A model generated the notes under the pieces. It made no database searches and was not told where the DNA came from. It worked only from the letters and a program-made list of their open reading frames with translations. From Frankia sp. R82 (GTDB taxonomy: Bacteria; Actinomycetota; Actinomycetes; Frankiales; Frankiaceae): a stretch of DNA of 64,000 nucleotides. The DNA lies in contig NZ_JAMQQG010000002.1 of the NCBI RefSeq assembly GCF_023716925.1, forward strand, positions 48,656 to 112,655. The letters run 5' to 3'. Each line of letters begins with the position of its first letter. Within the stretch, counting starts at the first letter, position 1. Position numbers and translations under genes: made by a program. Shown in pieces: positions 37,354-48,127 of this stretch.

Positions 37354-37743
37354 ATGGCGCCAGCCGAGGAGTCCGCCCGGGTCGACACCTGGATCTGGTG
37401 TGTGCGGTTGGTGAAGACCCGTTCCCAGGCAACGGATGCATGCCGGGCCGGGCACGTGAAACTCAACGGCGAGCGGGTGAAGCCGGCCCATCCGGTACGC
37501 GGCGGGGACGAGATCCGGGTCCGGCTGGCGGGCCGGGAACGCGTCGTCGTGATCACCCGCGTGTTGCGGCGCCGGGTCGGTGCGCCCGTTGCCACCGAGT
37601 GCTACATCGATCACAGCCCGCCGGTCGAGCGCGAGCCGGTGGCGCTGGTCGCCACCCGTGACCGCGGCGCCGGACGCCCCACCAAACGCGATCGCCGTGC
37701 CCTCGAACGCCTACGCGGCAGCGCCCCACCGCCCGGCCTCTGA
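37354..37743 (+). CDS. S4-domain RNA-binding protein (Hsp15-like)
   Basis: 129 aa. The S4 domain spans residues about 9-70: RVDTWIWCVRLVKTRSQATD, AGHVKLNGERVKPAHPV and GDEIRV. A basic tail (GRPTKRDRRALERLR) matches heat-shock protein 15. In E. coli Hsp15 recycles free 50S subunits carrying nascent chains. The gene starts 11 bp after the YdcF-like gene and is likely cotranscribed. Confidence 0.92.
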   Translation: MAPAEESARVDTWIWCVRLVKTRSQATDACRAGHVKLNGERVKPAHPVRGGDEIRVRLAGRERVVVITRVLRRRVGAPVATECYIDHSPPVEREPVALVATRDRGAGRPTKRDRRALERLRGSAPPPGL

Positions 37744-37823
37744 CTCCGAGCTCGCCCCCGCCTGCGGCCCTCACCCCGCGGCCCTTGCGACACAAACCAC
37801 GAGGAACTGCCCCACCCGGCTGA

Positions 37824-37879
37824 CATGTGGAGGGTTGTTCGGGAAATCAGCCCCGAATCCCGGAACAACCCTCCACATG
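37824..37879. terminator. Long hairpin between convergent genes
   Basis: Perfect 17-bp arms CATGTGGAGGGTTGTTC (37824-37840) and GAACAACCCTCCACATG (37863-37879) with a 22-nt loop; the stem extends by GGGA/TCCC with one bulge. It lies between the plus-strand S4 gene and the minus-strand TetR gene. No U-tract follows on either strand, so it may be a factor-independent-like bidirectional terminator of the actinobacterial kind or a small palindromic repeat. Confidence 0.65.
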
Positions 37880-38051
37880 AGGCCGTCGTCCCTCGACGTG
37901 TGTGCCGACCACGAGTTCCACTGCCGGAAATGACGCTCCCGAGCCAGGACGACGTCCGTCCACGACACGGACCTCAAGGAGCTTCGCGCTGCTCCACCAG
38001 GGATCGACCGCCGCACCGTCAGGTGGAGGTCCGCACCGTCAGGGCCAACGT

Positions 38052-38786
38052 CTAGCCGCGGGAAATGACCGCGGAACCGCCCAGGTCGATGCCCGCAGAG
38101 GTGACGGCCGGGTCTGCAGGAGCGACGGCCGGACCCGTGGGCGCGACGGCAACGGAGAGGGACGGGAGGCCGGTGGGGGTACTGGTGGGGATACCGGCGG
38201 CGCCACGGACGAGGTTCTGGGCGGCACGGACCAGACGGACGTCGCTGACGCTGTCGTTCTCGTGGCGCAGGGAGCGGACGAAGGCATGCAGGGCGGTGAA
38301 GAACAGCAGGGCGGTGGCCTCGACGTCGTCGATGCGGTAGGCGCCGGCGGCGACTCCGGCATGGAGCAGACCGCCGATCACCTCGACCAGGTGCTGGTGG
38401 GCTGCCTTGTGCCCGGACGAGCCGGGGCCGCGCGGATCGGCGAGCTCGCCGGGCAGCTGCTGGAACAGCGATCCACCCATGGCGTCGCAACCGGTGAAGT
38501 GCTCGAAGCAGACCAGGACCACCGCGTCGAGCTTGCCGGGCCAGTCGGCCCGGGCGGCGGCCGCGGCGCCGACCCGGGCGGCGAACTCGCGGGAGGCCTT
38601 CTCCTGGAGGGCGAACACCAGCTCTTCCTTGGACGGAAAGTACTGGTAGAACAGGCCCTTCGAGACGCCGGCACGGCGAGTGATGTCGTCGAGCGTGGTC
38701 GCCGTGTACCCCTTGGCCGCGAACAGTTCCGCGCCCGCGGTCATCAGCTGCGACCTGCGCTCATCGGCCGACCGGTACCTGGACAC
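38052..38786 (-). CDS. TetR family regulator
   Basis: 244 aa from GTG at 38786, with GGAGG 4 nt upstream. The N-terminal helix-turn-helix is typical: LMTAGAELFAAKGY, TTLDDITRRAGVSKGLFYQYF and PSKEEL. The ligand domain has the LLFFTALHAFVRSL helix; the last 45 residues are a low-complexity Pro/Ala/Thr tail. It is divergent from the MFS efflux gene, whose upstream region holds two palindromes, so it is probably the repressor of that gene and of itself. Confidence 0.9.
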   Translation of the reverse strand: MSRYRSADERRSQLMTAGAELFAAKGYTATTLDDITRRAGVSKGLFYQYFPSKEELVFALQEKASREFAARVGAAAAARADWPGKLDAVVLVCFEHFTGCDAMGGSLFQQLPGELADPRGPGSSGHKAAHQHLVEVIGGLLHAGVAAGAYRIDDVEATALLFFTALHAFVRSLRHENDSVSDVRLVRAAQNLVRGAAGIPTSTPTGLPSLSVAVAPTGPAVAPADPAVTSAGIDLGGSAVISRG

Positions 38787-38904
38787 GCCACCTCCCAGTG
38801 GGTCGACAGTACCGACCAAGACACCCCTGTGGCACTGGTTGCGCTATTCCGAACCCCGTCACCACGGGCGCCTCCCCCGGCTCACCTCGATCCTATCGTG
38901 GCCG

Positions 38905-38938
38905 ACTGACCACGAGTCAGTGCATTGACCGACGGTCA
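38905..38938. promoter_or_regulatory. Two palindromic operator candidates for the TetR protein
   Basis: ACTGAC-N5-GTCAGT at 38905-38921 and TGACCG-A-CGGTCA at 38926-38938, in the divergent TetR/MFS intergenic region. Both are built on a GTCA half-site, which suits one dimeric regulator binding both. Confidence 0.65.
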
Positions 38939-39097
38939 GTCGATCCCTACGCTGATCTCGACACGTCGCACTGCCCTGGCGCGGCGCACACCATCTACGC
39001 ATGGGGCGCCACCCACGCACGACATCACCCACGCACGACACCACCCACGCACAGCGGCAGAAGGCGTGCTGCACACGGCGGATACCGGGGGAGATTC

Positions 39098-40747
39098 ATG
39101 GATCGGAAATGGTGGACGCTGCTCGTCGTCTGCAGCGCCACGTTCATGTTGTTGCTCGACGTCACGATCGTGATCGTCGCGTTGCCGGAGATCCAGACCG
39201 GCCTGCACGCCGGTTTCGCGGATGTGCAGTGGGTGATCGACGCCTATGCGCTGACACTGGCGTCGCTGCTGCTGACCGCCGGGTCACTGGCCGATCTGTA
39301 CGGGCGGCGGCTGCTGTTCGTCGTCGGCTTCGGCATTTTCACCGTCGGGTCGCTGCTGTGCGGCCTCTCCCAGTCGGCGCTGATGCTGATTGCCTCCCGG
39401 GGGGTGCAGGGGGTCGGCGGCGCCATTCTGTTCGCCACCTCGCTGGCGCTGTTGGCGCATAGTTTCCGCGGTCGGGACCGCGGTGTTGCCTTCGGGGTGT
39501 GGGGGGCGGTCACCGGTATCGCCACCTCGCTGGGGCCGATTCTCGGTGGCCTGATCACCACCGGGATCAGCTGGCGGGGCATCTTCCTGGTGAACGTGCC
39601 GATCGGCGTCGTCGCGATCGCACTGACGCTGCGCAAGGTGGCGGAGTCCCGCCCGCCGGTGGCCCACCGGCCGGACTGGGCCGGGTTCGCCACCCTCACC
39701 GCGGGCCTGGTCGGGCTCGTCTACGGTCTGATCCGCGCGGGTGAGGCGGGCTGGACGGAGACCGCGGTGCTGGCCTGCATCATCGGCGGCGCGGCGATGA
39801 TCGTCATGTTCGCGCTGGTGGAGACACGGGTCGCCCATCCGATGTTCGACCTGTCGCTGCTGCGCACCCCGACCTTCCTCGGCGGCTCGATCGCGGCGAT
39901 GGCGATCAACGGTTCGCTGTACGCGATGTTCGTCTACCTGGTGCTGTTCCTGCAGAACGACCTGGGGTACTCGGCGCTCGGCACCGGCCTGCGGATGCTT
40001 GTGGTCAGCATGGTGGCGCTGGTCGCCTCGACGGCCGCCGGCCGGCTCAGCAGCATGGTGCCCGCGCGGTTTCTGGTCGGCCCGGGCCTGCTGCTCACCG
40101 GCATCGGCCTGCTGCTCATGACCGGTCTGGACGCCGGAAGTGACTGGACGCACCTGATCCCCGGCTTCCTCGTCGCCGGGTTCGGCAGCGGGATGGTGAA
40201 CCCACCGCTGGCATCCACCGCCGTAGGGGTCGTGCCGCCCGCCCGCACGGGGATGGCCTCCGGTGCGAACACGACGTTCCGGCAGATCGGCATGGCGGTG
40301 AGCATCGCCGCGCTCGGGTCGATCTTCTCGTCCCGGCTGGCGAGCGGCATCAACGGCACGCTGGACGGTGTCCCGGCGCTACGTGGCCAGGGTGACCGCA
40401 TCGCCGACACCCTGCGTCAGGGCGAGGCCGACAGCCTGTTCGCCGGCACCGCCCCGAACGCCCGCGCCGCGCTCGGCAACGCGATCCGTACCGGCTTCGC
40501 CGGCGCCATCAACGACCTGCTCGTCGTCGCCGGGGTCATCGCGCTCGTCGGCGGGGTCATCGCCCTGTTCCTGATCCGTCCCAAGGACTTCGTCAACCAT
40601 GCTCCGCCGCCCACCCGGCCCGACGCACCGCAGACCGGCCCGACGGCCACGGACCAGTCACGGTCGCAGCCCGAAGGCAGCCCACAACCGCAGGCCCAGC
40701 CGCAGGCCGGCGTCCAGCCGCGGGTCTCGCCCCAGCTCGGTACCTGA
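39098..40747 (+). CDS. MFS drug-efflux transporter (DHA2, 14 TM)
   Basis: 549 aa from ATG 39098, after GGGGGAG. First helix LLVVCSATFMLLLDVTIV, then motif A LADLYGRRLLF and motif C-like GPILGGLITTGISWRGIF, as in EmrB/QacA proteins. The C-terminal 45 residues are Pro/Gln-rich and cytoplasmic. It should export a hydrophobic drug by proton antiport; the substrate is unknown. It is controlled by the adjacent TetR by inference. The next gene starts 8 bp after its stop. Confidence 0.92.
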   Translation: MDRKWWTLLVVCSATFMLLLDVTIVIVALPEIQTGLHAGFADVQWVIDAYALTLASLLLTAGSLADLYGRRLLFVVGFGIFTVGSLLCGLSQSALMLIASRGVQGVGGAILFATSLALLAHSFRGRDRGVAFGVWGAVTGIATSLGPILGGLITTGISWRGIFLVNVPIGVVAIALTLRKVAESRPPVAHRPDWAGFATLTAGLVGLVYGLIRAGEAGWTETAVLACIIGGAAMIVMFALVETRVAHPMFDLSLLRTPTFLGGSIAAMAINGSLYAMFVYLVLFLQNDLGYSALGTGLRMLVVSMVALVASTAAGRLSSMVPARFLVGPGLLLTGIGLLLMTGLDAGSDWTHLIPGFLVAGFGSGMVNPPLASTAVGVVPPARTGMASGANTTFRQIGMAVSIAALGSIFSSRLASGINGTLDGVPALRGQGDRIADTLRQGEADSLFAGTAPNARAALGNAIRTGFAGAINDLLVVAGVIALVGGVIALFLIRPKDFVNHAPPPTRPDAPQTGPTATDQSRSQPEGSPQPQAQPQAGVQPRVSPQLGT

Positions 40748-40754
40748 TCTGCCG

Positions 40755-41357
40755 GTGGACGTTTCGCGACCCGACACGTCCGAGCCCGACGGGTCCGGAT
40801 CCGAACTCCGCGGGCCTGACCTGTCCAGGCTGGCGGCGGCACTGCGGGCGGCTCCGGCGCGGGCCGGTGACGTGCGGGTACTCGCCCTCGACGGACGCTC
40901 GGGTGCCGGCAAGACCACCCTCGCCGCCCGGCTGGGCCAGGCGCTGCCCGCGCCGTGCGTGAGCCTGGAGGATCTCTACGGCGGCTGGGACGGCCTGGCC
41001 GCCGGGGTCGGGCGGCTGGTCGCCGAGGTCCTCGTGCCGCTCGCCGCCGGACGTACCCCCCGGGTGCCCCGGTACGACTGGACGGCCCGGGCCTGGCAGG
41101 AGCCACGTCCGCTGACGGTTGCGGGTGGGCTGCTCGTCGTCGAGGGGGTCGGCGCCGGTGCGCGGGCGGCGGCGCCGTATCTGAGCCTGCTGGTCTGGTT
41201 GGAGGCGCCGGTGGCGCTGCGGCGCACCCGCGCCCTCGCCCGCGACGGGGACGTCTACACCGGGCACTGGGATGCCTGGGCCGCGCAGGAAAGCGCCCTG
41301 CTCGACCAGGACGACACCCGCTCCCGCGCCGACATCGTGCTGCACACCGACCGCTGA
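40755..41357 (+). CDS. P-loop kinase, uridine-kinase-like
   Basis: 200 aa from GTG 40755. Walker A GRSGAGKTTLA lies at about residues 43-53, followed by VSLEDLYGGWDGL, an acidic substrate-binding loop typical of uridine kinase/phosphoribulokinase-type enzymes. VVEGVGA and LVWLEAP strands and an RTRALARDG lid segment follow. It probably phosphorylates a small molecule such as a nucleoside or vitamin. Its start is 8 bp after the MFS stop, so it is likely in the same operon. Confidence 0.8.
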   Translation: MDVSRPDTSEPDGSGSELRGPDLSRLAAALRAAPARAGDVRVLALDGRSGAGKTTLAARLGQALPAPCVSLEDLYGGWDGLAAGVGRLVAEVLVPLAAGRTPRVPRYDWTARAWQEPRPLTVAGGLLVVEGVGAGARAAAPYLSLLVWLEAPVALRRTRALARDGDVYTGHWDAWAAQESALLDQDDTRSRADIVLHTDR

Positions 41358-41464
41358 CCGCAGACCACCGGCTTGGGACGTCCGACGGCCCCACCGGAGC
41401 TACCCAGCGCGGGCCGACACGGTTGGGGAGGTCGGTCGCAACGACTGGGGTGCGCGGGCCGTAG

Positions 41465-43405
<1,941 letters not shown>

Positions 43406-43605
43406 CCGGGCGCCCCCGACAGCACCCTGCCCGGGCCGCCCGCACCCGTCTGCCGGGGTCCCTGTCGCGCTTCACCGAGTGCGGTGCATCGTGTCCGATA
43501 CGCGGAAAGAATGGCGCACCCCCGGGGGGAGCCATCCACCCATACGTGTTACTTTCCGCACTACGTCGGACCCTGCCCGCAGGGCCCCTCGAGGAAAGGT
43601 GGGAT

Positions 43606-45225
43606 GTGACCGCACCGCAGCTGCAGCGCGACACGCGAGTACTTCCACCCCGGTTGGATCCACGGGGTTCCGGACCCGGCCGGGCCGGGCGGCCCGCTCC
43701 GGGTGGAGGGCGCCCACCGCGGCGTCGGCGCGGCCTGCTGGCGGTCCTGTCGTTTCTGTCCTGCTGCGTGCTACTGGTCACCGTCGGTGGCTGGGCCACC
43801 TATTCGTGGATCAACGGGAAAGTCAACCGGATCGATCTCGGACTCGGGTCGGAGCACGGGTCGGGTGGCGTCGCCAAGGCGAACTACCTGATCGCTGGCA
43901 CCGATGACCGGCCGGGTCTTGACGGGCAGCGCTCCGACACAACGATTCTCGCGCATCTGGACGAGAACGGCACCGCCACGATGATCTCTTTTCCGCGTGA
44001 CATGTACGTGACGATTCCCGAATACACCGATGCCGACGGCAAACATCATGCCGCCCGTAAGGACAAGTTCAACTCGGCGATCTCCTCGGGCGGCGCCTCG
44101 CTGCTGGTCAAGACCGTGCAGAGCCTGACCGGCATGGAGGTCAACCACTACCTCTCGATGGACCTGCAGGGCTTCCGGGAGATCACCAACGCGATCGGCG
44201 GCGTCGAGGTGTGCATCAAGCCGTTTGACGGGCCGGCGCAGCGCTTCCAGGACGACAGTGGCCGTTGGCGAACCAGCACGAACACCAACGACCCGATGAG
44301 TGGTTTCCGGGGCGGCCCAGGGACGATCCAGGTCAACGGTGAGCAGGCGCTGGCCTTCGTCCGCCAGCGGCACGGACTGCCCGCCGGCGACACCGACCGT
44401 ATCGCCCGTCAGCAGCAGTTCATCGGCGCCATGTTCCACAAGATCATGAGTGGCGACACGCTGACGAACCCGCTCAAAACTCAGCGGCTCGTGTCGACCG
44501 CCGCAGGCGCACTCACCGTCGACGACAACACCAAGCCGGCCGACCTGCTGTCGCTGGGAACCCGGATTCGCGGTCTGACCAACGGTGGCATCAAGATGCA
44601 GACCGTACCCACCCATGCGCCGACCCGAGCCGAAGGCGCCGTTGACGACCTCGGCGACATCATGCTGCACGGCGTCCGCGCCTCGGTGCAGTTCTACCAG
44701 CCCGACGACCTCGCCCGGCTCGTCGCTCCGCTCGGCGGCCGCGTCGAGGGCGCCACCGTCAGCGACGACACCGGCGCCGCCACCGGCCCCGCGCTCAGCC
44801 CTGGCGCCACCGCCGCGCCGTCCCAGGTCAGGGTCTCGGTTTACAACGGGTCCTCGCGGGCCGGGCTCGCCGCGAAGGTCACCGGTCAGTTGACCGCCAA
44901 GGGCTTCCACGCCCGCAACTCCGGCAACGCCTCGGTGCTCACCCACGAGACGTCCCGGGTCAGCTACGGCCCCGGACAGGAGGCCGAGGCCCGCACCGTC
45001 GCCGCCGCCGTGCCCGGTGCGGCGCTCGTCGCCGATGCGTCCATCACCGGTGTCCAGCTCGTCCTGGGTTCCGACTTCACCGCCGTCGTGACCCCGACCC
45101 TCACCCCCAGCCCGGCCCCTGGCTCAGCCGGTACCGGTACCGGTGGCGCAGGGGGCGCCACGGCACCGTCCGGTGGCCCCGCACCCGCGCCCGCGGCACC
45201 GGACGCGCCGTCCTGTACCTACTGA
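43606..45225 (+). CDS. LytR-CpsA-Psr (LCP) family cell-wall ligase
   Basis: 539 aa from GTG 43606 after GAGGAAAGG. A basic cytoplasmic tail and one helix (LLAVLSFLSCCVLLVTVGGW, about 40-60) precede the LCP domain: NYLIAGTDDR, RSDTTILAHL, ISFPRDMYVTIP and ALAFVRQRHGLPAGDTDRIARQQ, with the conserved Arg and Asp residues that bind the lipid diphosphate. A LytR_C domain follows (RVSVYNGSSRAGLA to VQLVLGSDF), then a Pro/Ala/Gly tail. The enzyme attaches wall glycopolymers to peptidoglycan outside the membrane. Confidence 0.93.
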   Translation: MTAPQLQRDTRVLPPRLDPRGSGPGRAGRPAPGGGRPPRRRRGLLAVLSFLSCCVLLVTVGGWATYSWINGKVNRIDLGLGSEHGSGGVAKANYLIAGTDDRPGLDGQRSDTTILAHLDENGTATMISFPRDMYVTIPEYTDADGKHHAARKDKFNSAISSGGASLLVKTVQSLTGMEVNHYLSMDLQGFREITNAIGGVEVCIKPFDGPAQRFQDDSGRWRTSTNTNDPMSGFRGGPGTIQVNGEQALAFVRQRHGLPAGDTDRIARQQQFIGAMFHKIMSGDTLTNPLKTQRLVSTAAGALTVDDNTKPADLLSLGTRIRGLTNGGIKMQTVPTHAPTRAEGAVDDLGDIMLHGVRASVQFYQPDDLARLVAPLGGRVEGATVSDDTGAATGPALSPGATAAPSQVRVSVYNGSSRAGLAAKVTGQLTAKGFHARNSGNASVLTHETSRVSYGPGQEAEARTVAAAVPGAALVADASITGVQLVLGSDFTAVVTPTLTPSPAPGSAGTGTGGAGGATAPSGGPAPAPAAPDAPSCTY

Positions 45226-45788
45226 CCGGCCGGCCCGGGCTGCGGTCGGTGCTTCGTCCTGCGAACCGCCTCTCCGATCGCAGGCAGCACCACGAGGTGT
45301 GAACCAGGCGGGCAGCCGTCGGCTGTGGCTGGCCGGGCATCCGTCGCCATACCTCGGTGCTCTCCGGTGTTGTCCGGGCGCCATCTCCGGGCACCATCTC
45401 CGGACGCCATCCGATGTCACGGCACCCCACGGGCTGGTCTCGACGGCCGACCTCGCCGCCGTCACGGGCCGTTGTCGACGCCGGCGGCCAGATGAAGCGG
45501 ATGGGTCCTTCCACCGGGACGAAGCAGACAAAATTTCGGTCTGACCCCGGCAGAAGGACCCCCTTGATCGACACGCCCGAGATCGCCTCGACCCGCAAGA
45601 CCACATTGGTCACGCTGTGTCACACCAGTCGCCGGGTACCGGGTACCGGGTACCGGGTACCGGGTACCGGGTACCGCCCCGGATGGTGTGCCCGCAGCTG
45701 CCCCAGCACCTGACCACAGCCGGAAACGCTCATGGACCGCGTGGACCGCGCCACCAGGTCCGATGGCTACCGGGGTCGGCGGACGGAG
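45226..45788. other. 563-bp stretch without a gene
   Basis: Intergenic region between the LCP gene and the convergent 45789 gene, containing the GGGTACC repeat at 45634. No coding signal was identified. Confidence 0.5.
45634..45675. repeat. 7-bp tandem repeat (GGGTACC)6
   Basis: Six perfect copies. Each unit contains the palindrome GGTACC, so the whole tract is self-complementary and could form alternate hairpins. Confidence 0.95.
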
Positions 45789-46541
45789 CTACCGGGGTCG
45801 GACGGCGGCGGGGGTGGAGGTGGCTGCGGCTGCCGGCGCCGGCGCCACGGACTCGGACGTGGGCGGCACCTCGGACGGTGCGAACACCCGGCCGCGTTCG
45901 GCGGCGGCGTGCAGGGTCAGGACCCCGTCACGCCACACCGGACGGACGTGGTTGCGGGTGCGCAGCAGATCGGAGCGGCGCGGCGCGGCCTGGCCCACGG
46001 GGGCGACCACCCGGCCGACCGCCGTCTGTCCCAGCACCGTCTCCACCGACACCGTCCCGCGCAGCCGGCTGACTCCCGGGTACACCACCGCCCGGCCGCC
46101 CTGGCGCTCCGTGTGGTCGGCGACGGCCTGGGCGGCACCGTCCGCGAGCACGGGCGGGCCGATGCGCTCCGCGGCGGTGGCCACCCCGACCGGACCGTAG
46201 ATCAGAGCCTCGACCTCGACGAACCCGGTCAGCGCCAGGTCGGCCGCCGCGGCGCCGGTGCCACGGCCCAACCCCGCGGCGGCCCGCCTGGCCGCGGTCA
46301 GCTCGGCGGCGGCGAGATCGCCGGCGAGATAGGCAACCCGGCGCCAGGCCGCCTGGTCCCGCCAACCCACCGGCAGGGCGAACGACAGGGCGACGTGCCC
46401 GGTGCCCGCGCCGACGGTGTGGGTGCAGGCCACCGTGTCCGCGGGCAGTTCCAGGGCCTCGACCAGCCGGTGCACGAGCAGATCGGCGTCATGCAGGGTG
46501 ACACAGCCGGCGTCCACACCCACGATCAGTGGCCCGCTCAT
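45789..46541 (-). CDS. Unknown protein, about 250 aa
   Basis: A minus-strand gene with good codon bias. Start is ATG 46541 (MSGPLIVGVDAG) or GTG 46568; neither has a strong SD. The N-terminal part, VGVDAGCVTLHDADLLVHRL, then LPADTVACTHTVGAG, faintly resembles the N-terminal domain of neutral/alkaline ceramidase-like hydrolases (aDl...THtHsg), but the metal-ligand His pattern is incomplete. The C-terminus is Pro/Ala-rich. I do not assign a function. Confidence 0.6.
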   Translation of the reverse strand: MSGPLIVGVDAGCVTLHDADLLVHRLVEALELPADTVACTHTVGAGTGHVALSFALPVGWRDQAAWRRVAYLAGDLAAAELTAARRAAAGLGRGTGAAAADLALTGFVEVEALIYGPVGVATAAERIGPPVLADGAAQAVADHTERQGGRAVVYPGVSRLRGTVSVETVLGQTAVGRVVAPVGQAAPRRSDLLRTRNHVRPVWRDGVLTLHAAAERGRVFAPSEVPPTSESVAPAPAAAATSTPAAVRPR

Positions 46542-46568
46542 CGCGCCCGCGCCCGTACCTGTGCCCAC

Positions 46569-47381
46569 GGCTGGTCCTGGTCACCCATCACGATCCCTTC
46601 CCTGACGTTCTGCCGGACGCGGTCGCCCGATGCGCCGAGCCGAGGGTGGCAGCGCGGAGTGAACGGCCGGTCAACATCTACGGGCCAGTTTGTTCTAGCC
46701 ACGCCATTTATAGTCAGAATTGGCTGGTAAGAGGATCGCAGCTAGCCCGTTCCGGTGGTGCCTCTACCCCCATTCGGTTACCCAACGACCCAGGTCGGCC
46801 GCCAGCGGCGACCGTCGTCGGCAATCGTCGGCGGCCCGGCTGCGCACCGCCGCCACTGCCACCGCCGTGGTGGCGGCGAGCCACCGACCTGCAACACCCG
46901 ACTCAGGCTCGCATCCACCGGCCGCTGCGGCCAGGACCTGGTCAGGCCAGCCCGCCATGCCCCCGTAACGCACATCCATGCCGCTTCCGCCATCCCCACC
47001 CGCGCATCATTTCCGAAACAGGCCGGCGCAGGAAACGCACCACCAACAGGCCCGTCCAGCCTGGAACGCAGTCGGCCGAACCGGTCGACGGGGCCGCCCG
47101 AACAGATCGACGGGGCTGCATTGTGCCATGCGCGACCGGCAGACGGCGGGGACGACCGGGCTGTCGTTGACGGACTTCCGGCTCTTCCAAAAATGCATCC
47201 GTTCAGGGACAATTTCACGCGTCATTGATCGGCAGCCGCTCCCGGGTGTCCTCGGTGTCCTCGTTCACATTCCAAGCCATAAACGGGGGTCAACCATGCC
47301 CGCGCGAGGAGCACATCCGGAGCCGGTCCTGTCATGGCCTCGCCACGACAGGGTGTTCGACAACCAGGAGAGGATGTACGC
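46569..47381. other. 813-bp stretch without a clear gene
   Basis: Open frames on both strands lack SDs and recognisable motifs. It includes the divergent promoters of the 45789 and 47382 genes. Nothing more identified. Confidence 0.45.
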
Positions 47382-48056
47382 GTGACCGACACTGCGACAC
47401 CCGACCAGCCTCTGCACGTGCAGGGTCGGGAGGCGGTCATCGCCGCCTCGGCCGACGCGGACTGGCGGGACGGCGAACCACCGGACTACCACCTGTCCCA
47501 TCGGGACATGCCGGCGGAACGCACCTCGCAGCACGCGCCCGGCTCCCTCGCGGACATCGTGGAGCGGGTCGTGCAGGTGTTCGAGATGGAGCTGTCGCAC
47601 AAGAAGAACCCCGCCGACTGGGTCAGCATGGTCGCGGAAAAGGTGCTGGTCAGCGTCAACGGCGGGCAGCCGGTCGGCAGCGCGGAGCTGGCCGAGCGGG
47701 GCAGTTACAACGTCCTGATCGGGGAGAACCCGTACTACTCGGCGGAACAGGAGACCTTCGAGTCGTCCCATGACGTGTTTCACCAGGCCTTTCCGGGTGG
47801 TTTCTTCTGGGAGGTGCTCGAGGTCTACTCGCCGCCGCCCACCATCACGTTCAAGTGGCGGCACTGGGGGACGTTCAGCGGACCCTACAAGGGGGTGGAG
47901 CCAACCGGCGAGCGTATCGAGATGTTCGGTATCACCGTCGCGAAGGTGACCGAGGATCTGCGTATCACCGAGACGCACCACTACTACGACAACACCGACT
48001 TCCTCGGTCAGCTCGCCCGCGGCCAGCTCACACCGAACTCCCACGCACACGGCTGA
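47382..48056 (+). CDS. SnoaL-like (NTF2-fold) protein
   Basis: 224 aa from GTG 47382, with AGGAGAGG upstream. The C-terminal two-thirds read as a SnoaL/polyketide-cyclase-like cone fold: ITFKWRHWGTFSGPYKG, RIEMFGITVAKVTEDLRI, then ETHHYYDNTDFLGQL. Family members isomerise or cyclise small aromatic or ester substrates, many without known activity. It stands alone; no polyketide genes are nearby. Confidence 0.8.
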   Translation: MTDTATPDQPLHVQGREAVIAASADADWRDGEPPDYHLSHRDMPAERTSQHAPGSLADIVERVVQVFEMELSHKKNPADWVSMVAEKVLVSVNGGQPVGSAELAERGSYNVLIGENPYYSAEQETFESSHDVFHQAFPGGFFWEVLEVYSPPPTITFKWRHWGTFSGPYKGVEPTGERIEMFGITVAKVTEDLRITETHHYYDNTDFLGQLARGQLTPNSHAHG

Positions 48057-48127
48057 CCGCCTCCCGGCCCGACCGCGCCGCCACACCGGCCGGTCTGGCC
48101 GGGGCTTCGCCGACGTCGGGTGCGGGT

